Positions 48,942 through 59,400 of a stretch of 64,000 nt of DNA are shown piece by piece. This DNA is from Nissolia schottii (taxonomy: Eukaryota > Streptophyta > Magnoliopsida > Fabales > Fabaceae). The notes below the pieces were generated by a model that was given only the letters and a program-made list of their open reading frames with translations, was not told the origin of the DNA and searched no databases. A program made the translations under genes and the position numbers. The stretch lies in NCBI GenBank assembly GCA_003254905.1, contig QANU01056500.1:58002-122001 (forward strand), in the 5' to 3' direction. Position 1 is the stretch's first letter, and each line of letters starts with the position of its first letter.

Positions 48942-51900
48942 TTACAATTCGTCCTTGGCATCGGCATCGGCAGCCTCAGCCTGTGAAGTAGATGCATCTT
49001 CCTTTGCATCACTGTCAGTCTCGACTTCCTCCGTGTCATCTTCCTCTTCGACGGTTGCTTCAGGACTAATGTCCAAGCTAGACTTCACGGAGTCATAAAT
49101 ACGATTAGTGAAATCCTTGGGGTCATTTAACAGGAAACCACTTTCAAAGAGAGCAGTCTGGTACATCAGCTGTGCAGTTTGCTTCACGCTCTCATCCTGA
49201 AACAGCAAGCCAATTACGTCAATAATTAAAAGTAGGATTTATTAATTTTTGCTACAGAAAACATTTGGGAGTAGGGAGGTTATCCCATGACACGAGTCCA
49301 TGAGAGCTTGGGTAAGCATAACCTCCAAGATCCTAAAGTTATCCATAATTGCATGCAAGGCCTATATTTTACCATAGAAACAAATAAACAATCAAGCAGC
49401 AGTTGCAAAATTCTGGACTGGATTGAGAAAACCAAACCAGTAATCCGGAAAACCTTTGTAGAGTAGACTGTTGCATTGAGACCTTTGTATGAAAAAGGGA
49501 TCAATGGAAGGGGCCGTAAAAAAGAGTCTTCCCAATGATATCATTATCCAATTTCTGTTATCAAGTCCAGAATGTACCTCAGGGTTCTTTACAACTCGCT
49601 CCCGGAGCTCCTTGATGATAGGGTGTCTAGGATTGATCTCAAGAACCCTCTTGCCACGCATGTATGCTTGCTTGCTAGCATCTGATAAAGTTTGAGACTG
49701 CATTATTCTCTCCATGTTAGAACTCCAACCAAATTTTGATGTGACCACTACACAAGGGGTATTAGCCAAACGGTTGGATATCTTCACATCATCAACATTG
49801 TCCTTGGAAAGTGCATTTTTCCACCACTTTGTAAGATCCTTGAAGGACTCTTTCAGTTCCTTGGCTTTACCATCCTTCCCGATTTTAAGACCCTCCTTGG
49901 ACACATTTTGGAACTTTTTGTCATCATAATCCATCAGATATTGCATCAAGTATTCATCAACTGGATCCGTGAAAAAAATAACCTGCAGCAGTTTGAAAAA
50001 ACAAATATTTAGGAGGAACACTCAGCACAGGAGAAAGATAAGTACACTAATATGGAGGGTAAGAAACATATAACAAAGAAACTTTTTATAGAAAATCAAA
50101 CCTCATAATTTTTCTGCTTCAACCGCTCAAGAAAAGGAGATTTCTCTAATTGCTCTTTGTTGGTTCCAGTAAGGTAAAAGATATCCTTCTGTCCAGATTT
50201 CATTCTAGAGATGTACTGATCGAGAGAAGTCAACTTACCCTCAGACTTGGTGCTGCAAGAATTCAAGTAGCATACGTCAGCAAGGAATGTAAGTAGGGAA
50301 ATACCACAGCAAAAGAACTTTATTTACAAGGAAACAAGTAGCATACGTCTCAAATCTAAGCAGTTTTGCCAATCGATTCCTGTGAGTAGCATCTTCAATG
50401 ATACCAAGTTTAATGGACTTCCCAAACTCATTCCAGAACTTAGCATATTGACCTCTTTTCTCATCATTGTCAGATGACACCTCTTCTGCATCAAGATAAA
50501 GTTGGTGGAAAAACAAAGTAAATGGACTTTGACAAAACCTCTCACAAAATGGAAAAGAGATGAAAAAAGCCAAAACTAATGCATGGCATCATACACAGCA
50601 AGCCTAATAATTTAGGAATGAAACAGAAGTGCCAGTAATCATAGTGACCTAAAAAGGATTGGCACGACAATACACAAAAACCAACATACTTAGTACAACA
50701 TACCTTTCTTATCTTTGTCAGTGGACTCATCAGGATCCTCCTCAGCAATCCTACGGATCATATCAAGGGCTTTCCTAATAAGTTTCTTCTTGATTGTCTT
50801 TAGGCTACTGTGTTGTTGAAGCATTTCACGGGATACGTTAAGTGGCAATGTGTCAGAATCAACAATGCCCTGTTCTCAATGTAAAAAGGACATCTGTTAA
50901 GAAAAAAATATTCTGATCCCCATAATATAAACTAAACTACAATAACAAAGTACACACACATTATTACCTTCAAAAAGCTGAGGTATTTAGGCAATAGTTC
51001 ATCAAATTCATCCGAAATAAACACTCGTCTAACATACAACTTCAGGTTGGATTTGTTTGAGTTGTAATAACTCTCATATAAATCATGTGGAGCTTTAGGT
51101 GGAACAAAAAGGACTGCCTTGAACTCAACATCACCTTCAGCATTGAAGTGACTCCATGATAAAGGTTTCTCATCACTAAAATCCTGCAGGATACATAAAT
51201 CCTCAACTTTATGAATATTAATAAAATTCAAAATGAAGTGAATATCTATGCAATGCACTGAGTGTCCTATCCTGTGAATAATGAAGACGGCAACACTACC
51301 TTGGCAAGAGTATGGTAGAATTTGGTGTACTCCTCGTCCGTAACCTCCTTTGGACTCCGCAGCCATATAGCTTTCACATCATTTAAAAGTTCCCACTCAT
51401 AAGTTGTTTCCTTCACCGTCTTTGTCTTAGGTTTTTTCTCTTCATCTTCGCTTTTCTCAGCGTCTTCATCTTCACTTTCTTCCTCGGTGCTGCTTTCAGC
51501 TGATTAAAGATTGAGCTAAGTTATGAGGGTCATCATAAATTGTGATAATATAAAGAATGGAAGGAAAGAAGCAAAAACAATATCTTGAAAAACACTTTAT
51601 AATGATCACCCAATCAAGTTCTTGTATATACATACATGATTCCCCCTCATCATCTTCATCGGCGGGAACTTCCACATCAACCTCTTTGCTTGCCCAAAGG
51701 TAGATAGGGAAGTTAATAAATTCAGAGTACCTCTTCACCAATTCCTGTTAAAATGAGTAGTTAGAGAATCAGATTCAGCTATGCATTCTAGGCTATGTTC
51801 CTAAGTCCAAACAAACTTTAAGCATCACTTGGTGAAATACAAGGGAACCACAGCAAATACATTGTATATAAGTGAAAATAAGAAGATAAAAATGGAAAAT

Positions 51901-53654
51901 AGAAGGAAAGCACCAACAGAAATAACCCCTAATTGTATCTATTACTAGTGAATATGGGATCCAGTTACAATTTTGGCAACAGATCAGAAACACAACAATA
52001 GGTACACAAAATTTAAGATGTGACAAATTATGCAGCTGTTAGAATACACATCTATAAACCTTTAATATCAATTGTGAGAAAAAAAAAAAGCCAGTATCGT
52101 GTGCTGTAGATGCACAGTACACATTGTTGCCATATATATTAATACAAATAAGCCATGTGTAGTCTTATTTGCAAGTAAACTGAAAGAGGCACAATTTTGA
52201 GTTAATAGCAAAATAAATTAAATACAATAGAACTACATTAATAGCTAGGCTCATACCTTAAGCTTAGACTCCTCCAGGTACTCCCCAGCCTCATCTCTGA
52301 GGTGAAGCCTAATCTCAGTTCCACGCCCAAGTGGTTCGTTCCATGTATCTTCAGAAATAGCAAATGCTCCATCAGCTTTAGATTCCCACACATACCTGAG
52401 AGTCACAAAATATTATGGACAAAATTATGGGGTGAATTACCCATAAAAAAATCGATAGAAAAAGAAAAAATTCAATATAAGTGTAAAAAAGACTTACTGC
52501 TTATCATCATTATGTTTACTAATGACTTCAACATAGTCAGCCACAAGATACACAGAGTAGAAACCAACTCCAAACTGCCCAATAAGATTGAGATCTCCAC
52601 TTGTCTGCATTTTCTCAACAAATGCTGCATGCATGGATAGTTTCAGTTAACACACTTGCCTCCACGTTAGAAATGGGAATTCTTTCAGCAAAGAACCATT
52701 ATATATATACCTGAGGTTCCAGATTTTGCTATGGTCCCCAAATTCTTTATTAAATCCTCCTTTGTCATACCAATACCCCTGTCTCGAATTGAAAGGATTT
52801 TCTTTTCCTTGTCCAACTTAATCTGCAATTTCATCACAAGCAGCAACATATTTAGGAACAGTCATTAACCAAGCCATGCAAACATCAATTTAGCCAACTC
52901 ATCCATTCCTTAACATGTCGTTAATCATTGGTGCTAACCTGGATTTCGAGCTTGGCAGTATCACCTTCACCCAAGATCTCCTTATCGGTGAGGGAGAGGA
53001 ACCTAATCTTGTCCAACGCCTGTAAAATACGAAAGATAATCAACACAAAAAACAAAGCCAAAGTTTTGAATCACAAATTTTAGAGACTCATAGTTACACA
53101 AAAGGGAAAGATGAATGCTTACATCAGAAGCATTGGAGATCAACTCTCTGAGGAAAATGTCCTTGTTACTATAGAGAGAGTTGATGATAATATCCATAAG
53201 CCGTGAAACCTCGGCCTGGAACTCAAACTTCTCCGCGTTGTTGCGTAGCGATCTCTTAGAGATCGAGTCCGCCTCCCTTCAATCACACAGAACACACTCT
53301 CACTCATCAAGTAATACATAACCAAAAAAAATTAGTGAAAAATACAAAAATGGCATGATAAGACGAAGCACCTCTTGGCGACATCTGAATCGGTGGAAAG
53401 ACCGTGAGGAACTGCACCGATCTTGTCCTCCACCTTAGGCGGATCTACAAGCTCTTCGGAATCAGCCTCGGCATTCGCCTGAAGCTTGCGACCTATCGAA
53501 AAAATGCACAATAATCAGATTCAAACTCGAAATGCTAAGATAAGAACATAGCTGAGATGGCACAGTTTTCGATCTGTGATGGCTCACCTTGATCTGCGAA
53601 GAGAAGGAGGAGAGAGAGGAGAAGGAGGGCGGAAGGGAGAGTCCACTTCCTCAT
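48942..53654 (-). CDS. HSP90-7: Endoplasmin, the ER HSP90 chaperone (GRP94/HSP90.7, SHEPHERD type)
   Basis: Fifteen exons on the minus strand: 53588-53654, 53372-53492, 53123-53276, 52939-53019, 52711-52822, 52498-52624, 52257-52395, 51636-51744, 51300-51499, 50968-51183, 50704-50869, 50347-50485, 50102-50252, 49578-49982 and 48942-49196. All phases agree, giving 813 residues (Arabidopsis SHD has 823). A Leu-rich signal peptide starts at [10 protein letters not shown]. The GHKL ATPase has [15 protein letters not shown] (about residues 107-121), DRGIGM (155-160) and GQFGVGFYS (194-202). A Glu/Asp/Lys-rich charged linker lies at about 290-345. The middle and C-terminal HSP90 domains follow, and the protein ends KDEL, the ER retention signal. 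The Arabidopsis protein folds secretory clients such as CLAVATA proteins and Toll-like receptors' plant counterparts. Nothing is broken. Confidence 0.97.
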
Positions 53655-53745
53655 GGCGGTGTTTGTTTCTAGTACCTTCTTCGGCTTCGAACTCTGTTAA
53701 TTGGAGTGTGATCCCCTTTAGGTGTGGCACTGAGCTTCTCTCGTT

Positions 53746-53755
53746 TATTATATAT
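53746..53755 (-). promoter_or_regulatory. TATA box of endoplasmin
   Basis: The minus strand reads TATATAATAA about 95 bases upstream of the start codon at 53654. Confidence 0.6.
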
Positions 53756-53870
53756 ACTTGGGGTTTTTGGTTGTGGCCGTGATCCTCACGGGAACGTGGA
53801 GGACGGGGATCTGATTGACTCCGTTTTGCCAGCGTGGAGGATCCCACGGTTGGTGATGCTCCTTCGGAAA

Positions 53871-53889
53871 CGTGGCATTATTTTATTGG
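53871..53889 (-). promoter_or_regulatory. ERSE-I element, proximal
   Basis: The plus strand reads CGTGG, nine bases, ATTGG, which on the gene's strand is an exact CCAAT-N9-CCACG ER-stress response element, about 217 bases upstream of the start codon. ERSE is bound by NF-Y together with ER-stress bZIP factors (bZIP28 and bZIP60 in plants). Confidence 0.75.
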
Positions 53890-53905
53890 CTGGTTCCGTT
53901 TTCCT

Positions 53906-53913
53906 TGACGTGG
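53906..53913. promoter_or_regulatory. UPRE-like element TGACGTGG
   Basis: TGACGTGG on the plus strand, 17 bases beyond the proximal ERSE-I, matches the UPRE core TGACGTGR used in the unfolded protein response. As an ACGT core it could also bind other bZIP factors. Confidence 0.55.
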
Positions 53914-54005
53914 TGAACGTCAGTGTTGTAGACGACCCCGCGGAACGACTTGAAAACCCAAGTCCACGACGCATTTGATTGGCAATGCCACTGATGCATT
54001 TGATA

Positions 54006-54024
54006 CGTGGCGGATGTTAATTGG
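54006..54024 (-). promoter_or_regulatory. ERSE-I element, distal
   Basis: A second exact CGTGG-N9-ATTGG (CCAAT-N9-CCACG on the gene's strand), about 350 bases upstream of the start codon and in the same orientation as the first. Confidence 0.75.
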
Positions 54025-54539
54025 GCAATGGTTCCACCTTGTCACATCTACGTGGTAATATCTATATTTCATTTTTTTTCTTTTCTTTTCCTCGATGTGT
54101 TGGAAATTTGGGATCTGAAAAACAAACTTCAATTTATTTCGTAGTTCATACCTTTTTTTTTAATGCAAAGGGAAGCTAGAAACTACGTAAACTTCTTAGT
54201 CTAGGATGCATTTGTTTCGAGTTGTTGACACATCTTTTTTTACTAAAATAATTAGTTTTGATATATTTGTATGATTTTTATAAAATAATTTAAATTGTAA
54301 AAAAATATTTTTCAGCTATCTAAGTAGATGTTAAAAGAAATAGTGTCTAAAAAAATGATTTTAATATAACTTTGTAATTATAATTAATTCTTTAAACATT
54401 TTTAAGCTAAAACTAATTCACCATAATTTTTATGAATTAGTATGAAAAAAGTTTTTCATTATCATTTATTTATGTTGGGTTATTGCAGGATGACTTTGGC
54501 AACTAATAATTTTGGTGCTTCGATAGCTCTTCGGTCTTG
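54025..54539. other. Spacer upstream of endoplasmin
   Basis: AT-rich, no gene seen. It ends in the CAAAT target duplication (54540-54544) of the next element. Confidence 0.5.
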
Positions 54540-54814
54540 CAAATTGTTATGGACCGGACCATAAAGGCCCAGTCCAGAGGCCCGTACTCGAGGATCCGCA
54601 GAGCAACCCGACCCAACCTAAGCTTATCCCTAGCAAATCATCGGTGTAACAGTCCGAGATACTCTCCCCCAGGAGGTAACAACACGGCCTAAGAGAATCT
54701 CCCCAACGAACCTCATGGCCAAAAATATCCTCTTCCAACTGCCAACGGAAACTCCCTCCAACTGCTCCCGAGCTTCCTCATATAGAAAACTTCTCTTTAT
54801 TATCAGCGAAAAAT

Positions 54815-55713
54815 TCACATCTTGGGCCAGGCCCGAGTAAGAGCACTCGAGACATGCCCACAGTCCCCCTGCAACGAACTACCCCGAGCTAGCTTCCGCG
54901 GAGGAGATCGTTTAGTAGTACCCCCTCGCATTGACTGCACGAAAGGAGACTGAACAAGAGGCGGAGAAGAATGAACTTCATTCCCTGTAGGAGGAGCCTC
55001 ACCACCCTCGTCAGTCACCCCCTTACCTCGTAGCTCCTCTTTGGCAGAAGCGTTCAAAAGCTTGTTCAGCTTCTTCAACTTAGCCACAACACTCATGTTT
55101 TCGCAGAGTTGAGAACCTGCAAAATCACACCATCAGCAACAAAAAATAAACAAAATGACACATACCAAAAATAAACAGCAAACAAACTACCTAAGTGGGC
55201 TTCATCATCCAGCCCCTCCACGACTTCTTTAATATTTAAGGGTCCGCCTTGAACCAAAGCCACAAAAAATTCCCTTTCTACCAGCTCCTCCACAGACATT
55301 CCCTCTGGGAAGTAATAGTGGATATTCCTGTTCTAATAACAGGATATCGACACCACGGTGTCTTGATCACCCTCCCAAAAAGCCCTCTTCCCCGAAGTGG
55401 CAAACACTTTAAAATATTTCCACTTAAATTCTTGGTAGGAATCCTCCCACCTGGTAAAGATCTTTGTTGTGGAAAAGCCCTTGAAGGTATGCCAACTCCG
55501 GTACCTGAATTGCGTCCCTGGTATAACGGTCCCCTTGGGGTTGATCAAAGTAAATAAACTACGAAAAGTATTTGGAAACGACTCCACCAGGCAGATCCCG
55601 CACACTACCTCAAATTCGCGGATGAGCGCCCAACCGTTAGGATGAAGTTGCGTTGGGCTAAAGGCGCACAACCTCATCAACTCTCGTTTAAAAAATGTAA
55701 AGGAGCCTAACAC
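54815..55713 (-). pseudogene. Antisense coding remnant inside the TAT-like element (PF04195-like)
   Basis: The minus strand of the element's interior encodes stretches with normal amino-acid composition. The clearest, within about 55330-55713, contains FSPTQLHPNGW and FRSLFTLINPKGTVIPG and then Trp/Tyr-rich sequence, as in the plant-specific PF04195 family. A more charged part with Lys/Leu-rich sequence follows (about 54815-55300). It runs opposite to the inferred element direction, as reported for antisense ORFs of TAT-lineage elements. It is a decayed fossil, and the assignment rests on motif memory. Confidence 0.5.
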
Positions 55714-56822
55714 CTAATCGTGTGAAAAACACCTCATACATCCACAAAAAATGAGGAGTGTCACTATGCCTCAACATGCATACTTTCTCATCCGCAGAAG
55801 CCACCTCTAACCTATATTCATGGTCCTCTACTCCCTCCTCCGTCAACTCTAACGCCTCACTCAGATGCTCAATATGATCTTCGCGGATAATGGACAGAAT
55901 AGCAAAGCCTCCGGATTTATCTATCCGTAGGTCATCCTCTCGTGAGCCCCCATCAATGGGCGTGGCCTCCTTAGGTCCTGGAAGCTCTTCTTCAACCTCC
56001 TCCCATTACCAAACTACTGAAAAGCAGAAACAATAACCCCCATGAACAATAAACCCCTAAAATCACCCCAAAATCCCAGAAAATCAATAAGAGAATAGCA
56101 TCTACAGAACCACGCCCAAACCTGCAACATCCCACATGGCAAAGCCTAGCCCAAAAAATGCCAGGAAAGACCCCAAAAAGAAGAAAAGAAATACCTACCA
56201 AATCAACGGCAAAGTAGAGCTTCGAGTGACAAACACAGAGAACTCCACAAAAAGCAGCACGAGAGAGGAAAGCGAAAAATAGCAGAAAGGATGAAGAGTC
56301 GCTCCAGAAAGACGAAACGAAAGGGCAAAAGAATGGAGAAAGAGCAACTTCAAACTAAAGCAGAGAAGACGAAACAAAAGGACAAAGGAATGGAGAAATA
56401 GCAATTTCGAACCAATCGCAGGAAAGTCGAAATGGGTTTGACAAAAGGGCGAAGGAATTTAAATAGAATGTCCTCAGGGTTTGATTGTGGGTGAAAAACG
56501 AAACAGTTTCCCTCTAAAGCCCATCATTACCACACTGTCCAACTCACCCACGTGCCCTCCAACGAGAGGCCCAATTTCTGCACGACCAACCACTCACCCA
56601 CGTGTCTACAAACGAGAAGCCCAATTCACCGCAACAGTAGACACGTCCCATTGCACGATCTCCCAAGATAAAACCCCTAACTGTCATTTCCTCTGCAGAA
56701 GGGAAAATCCCTCACCACCGCAATGCCGAGCACATATCACTCCCGGAAGCCATCACAAATGAGTGCTTAAAGAATAACTCGAACCACAGAACTTCACCCT
56801 GTGCTCCGAGCTAGGGGGCTCC

Positions 56823-57212
56823 TGTTATGGACCGGACCATAAAGGCCCAGTCTAGAGGCCCATATCCGAGGATCCGTGGAGCAACCCGACCCGATCTAAG
56901 CTTATCCCTAGCAAATCACCGATGTAACAGTCTGAGATACTCTCCCCCAGCGAACCTCATGGCCAGAAATATTTTCTTCCCAGCATATTATGCGGAAGAG
57001 TCCACACCACACGAGTATCACGCAGGTATTTAACCATAGGCAGCGCCCCCAGGTACGCTAAGAACCCAACTCACTCTTGATTACCCTTCTCCCCCATTCC
57101 TTCACTAACTTGAATGTCGGAATCCTTGCAGGTACCCACGCCGGCTCAGCGAACTCGTGCCGGCAGAGAAGCTTTAGGATCCTACTTGGACTGAAGAACC
57201 TACTCCAGTACA
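56823..57212 (+). repeat. Right LTR of the TAT-like element
   Basis: 390 bp from TGTTATGGACC to AGTACA. The left LTR starts at 54545 and aligns with it to about 54760. Where the left one ends is not clear. Confidence 0.7.
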
Positions 57213-57217
57213 CAAAT

Positions 57218-58522
57218 CTTGCATTCAGAGCTGCTAGGGACTTATTGGGCTCTTCATTTGGCTTGATTTTAAGTGTATTGGAATGTGGTTTGTGAGACTG
57301 ATTATCTTGAGGCATTCTAGTGGGTGACTTTTTCTTCCATTCATCCCATGCATTTGGAGCGTGACTTGTTGTAGGAGGTTTTGAAGCTTGTTCACCACCT
57401 TTGGTGCGTGCGTGCGTTTTCTCCTGATCCAGCGGGAGGCGAATCTTTGTGTAGATGAGCTTACTGAATGGGATATTCTAATAGCATGGAGTTCATCATT
57501 TGCTCGGAGCTTAGGAGAGAGCTTTTAAGCTTGCCTGAGCAAGATGAGATCGCATTTCTTGTCCAATGATTTTTTTTCTCTTTTTTCTTTTTTGCCATGC
57601 TATATAAAAAAATTATATATTTACGTGTCAATACATTAATTACATTAATAAAAATAGTTAAATTTCATATAGTATAACATGATTGGACGAAATCCAAAAA
57701 AAAAATCTCAACTAATTACTACTTTTCTTTCTTGGACAAGGGAATGTAGTTGTAAGGTGGAAGCTTGATAAGAAGGTCCAAGACTCCAATGTAAGGTAGA
57801 GAGGGAAGGTCCAACAGTCCCAAAGGCAAGGCAAACAATCATTTTCCTTTTCTATATTCTTTTAGGGCCTATCATTTTTATTTTGGGCTAATTTTATTTT
57901 TACTTTTATTTTTGGTTATAGATTGGGTTGGCATTCTACTTCTTTTGAACAGACTTTTAACTTAAAATCATATTAGAACTTTGGGCCTTATCAAGTCTGT
58001 GTAATTACCAAAACTGCGAGACATTACTCCAAAATAAAGCAAGATATTATCTATAACTAAAAAATTTAGCTAATTAAACAAGGACTCTTAATAAAAAAAA
58101 GGAAGATTTTGATTAAAAAATTAAAGTTTTAAATGTTTTTTAACTAAGATATTTTCACCAATATTATTGTATAATTAATGAACCTGACAATGACAACCAT
58201 GCTAGAATTAAGTTAATTAACTAATTAGAATAGAGAAGCATGAAGATAATCACATACTCTTACATCATTATATATAATGTGGTTTTCCTAGCAAGTAAAC
58301 AAATGACACCTATTAAGAAAACAAAAGTGTTAATTTCTTATTAGAAAACTATAAACATTAAAACCTCTAAAACAATAAACTTTTACCTCCATACTAGGGG
58401 AAATGAATTTGTGTACTACATTTATTATTTACCTTTCCTTTTTGTGGGTCTCAACATTTTACATCATTATTAATACCATTTTCACAGTAGGCCATAAATG
58501 TGATGCACAAATTCATTTCTTC
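57218..58522. other. Spacer, possible remnant of an RNase H-like coding sequence
   Basis: 57410-57530 reads in one frame as LLIQREANLCVDELTEW followed by a stop soon after, faintly like the 'REANxxADxLA' end of RNase H-like domains in plant LINEs. Nothing else supports it. The rest (57540-58522) is AT-rich and empty. Confidence 0.25.
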
Positions 58523-59386
58523 TATTGAGAATAAATCAAGATATCATTATATCTTATTTTATCTTAAATTAATTTAAATTTATCTGTTAGGATATTTATA
58601 TATTTTATCTATTAAAATACTTATCTTATCTATTTAGTTTATCTTTATGTTATTTTCAACCTATAAATAGGCATATCGTCTTTATACTTTATGAGCACAT
58701 TTTGAATAAAACAATTTTTATTTTCTTAATTTCTCTCTTGTTTAGTATGCCTCATGCTTGACATGGTATTAGAGCCATGGCATACACCTTAAATCCCTTT
58801 TGCTTCATCCAGCCACTTGCCTTTAGTTGGTTATGCCCTGCCACCGTTGCCTTCAGTTGGTTCTGCAGCTGGTTTCACCCAGTTACATTATTGTCTTCGC
58901 TGGTTTCACCCAGCCACATATTGTTGCCTTCGCTAGTTTCACCCAACCACATATTATGGCCTTCACTAGTTCCGTCCAACCACATATCGTTGCCTTTAAT
59001 GGTTTCCCCTAGTCACATAACTCATGCTCACATTGTAGCTCATGCTTCCGTGCAGACTCTCGTTGATGTTCCTACTTTCATGCAGACACCATTGTAGTTT
59101 TGTAACAAGCTTAAAGCTCAATGAGCTTTAGTTTGAGGGAGGGTGTTGAGAATAAATCAATATATTATTAGATCTTATTTTATCTTAAGTTGATTTAGAT
59201 TTATCTGTTAATATATTTATCTATTTTATCTGTTAAGATATCTATGTTACCTGTTAAGTTTATCTTTATGTTATTTTCAACCTGTAAATAGGCAGATCAT
59301 TTTTGTACTTCATGAACACATTCTGAATAATACAATCCTTATTTTCTTGATTTTTCTCTTGCTTAGTGTGTTTCAATCCCCGTTCA
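58523..59386 (+). mobile_element. TRIM-type miniature LTR element
   Basis: Two direct repeats of about 240 bp (58523-58763 and 59144-59386) both begin with TTGAGAATAAATC and contain 'tttatctttatgttattttcaacct'-like sequence in the same order. Just after the first comes TGGTATTAGAGCC, a tRNA-Met-type primer site. Just before the second comes a purine tract, TTGAGGGAGGG. Total length is about 864 bp with no coding domains, so it fits a terminal-repeat retrotransposon in miniature. The repeats differ at well over 10% of sites by eye, so it is older than the copia element. No target duplication was found. Confidence 0.75.
58871..59020 (+). repeat. Tandem repeat of about 33 bp inside the TRIM
   Basis: Units start at 58871 (31 bp), 58902, 58935 and 58968 (33 bp each) and a partial one at 59001. 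Each reads like 'ggtttcacccagccacat' plus 'attgttgccttcgct'. Because 33 is divisible by three it keeps a frame with an 11-residue repeat, FTQPHIVAFAS-like. Related but shorter words occur just upstream. Confidence 0.75.
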
Positions 59387-59400
59387 CCCATGATGTTTAA

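Larger units (their letters stand above)
54545..57212 (+). mobile_element. Non-autonomous LTR element, TAT-like, with an antisense coding remnant
   Basis: The first bases, TGTTATGGACCGGACC, recur at 56823. The element ends in CA at 57212 and is flanked by CAAAT on both sides (54540-54544 and 57213-57217). A purine run (GCTAGGGGGC) precedes the right LTR, which suggests plus orientation. There is no gag, protease, integrase or reverse transcriptase. Instead the interior has minus-strand coding-like sequence with an LHPNGWALIREFEVVCG motif near 55630, resembling the 'putative gypsy type transposon' domain (PF04195) that TAT elements carry in antisense. Over about 125 aligned LTR bases some 9% differ, nearly all transitions, suggesting a few million years, with methylation inflating the figure. 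It is broken. Confidence 0.75.

Noticed and set aside
54478-54544. ATNNFG-encoding sequence resembling a receptor-kinase motif just before the TAT-like element
   Set aside because: Only six residues match. The following glycine-loop is absent and nothing continues after the element.
57410-57530. RNase H-like 'REANLCVDEL' motif as a LINE
   Set aside because: A single short motif with no reverse transcriptase or poly(A) tail nearby. Kept only as a remark in the spacer entry.
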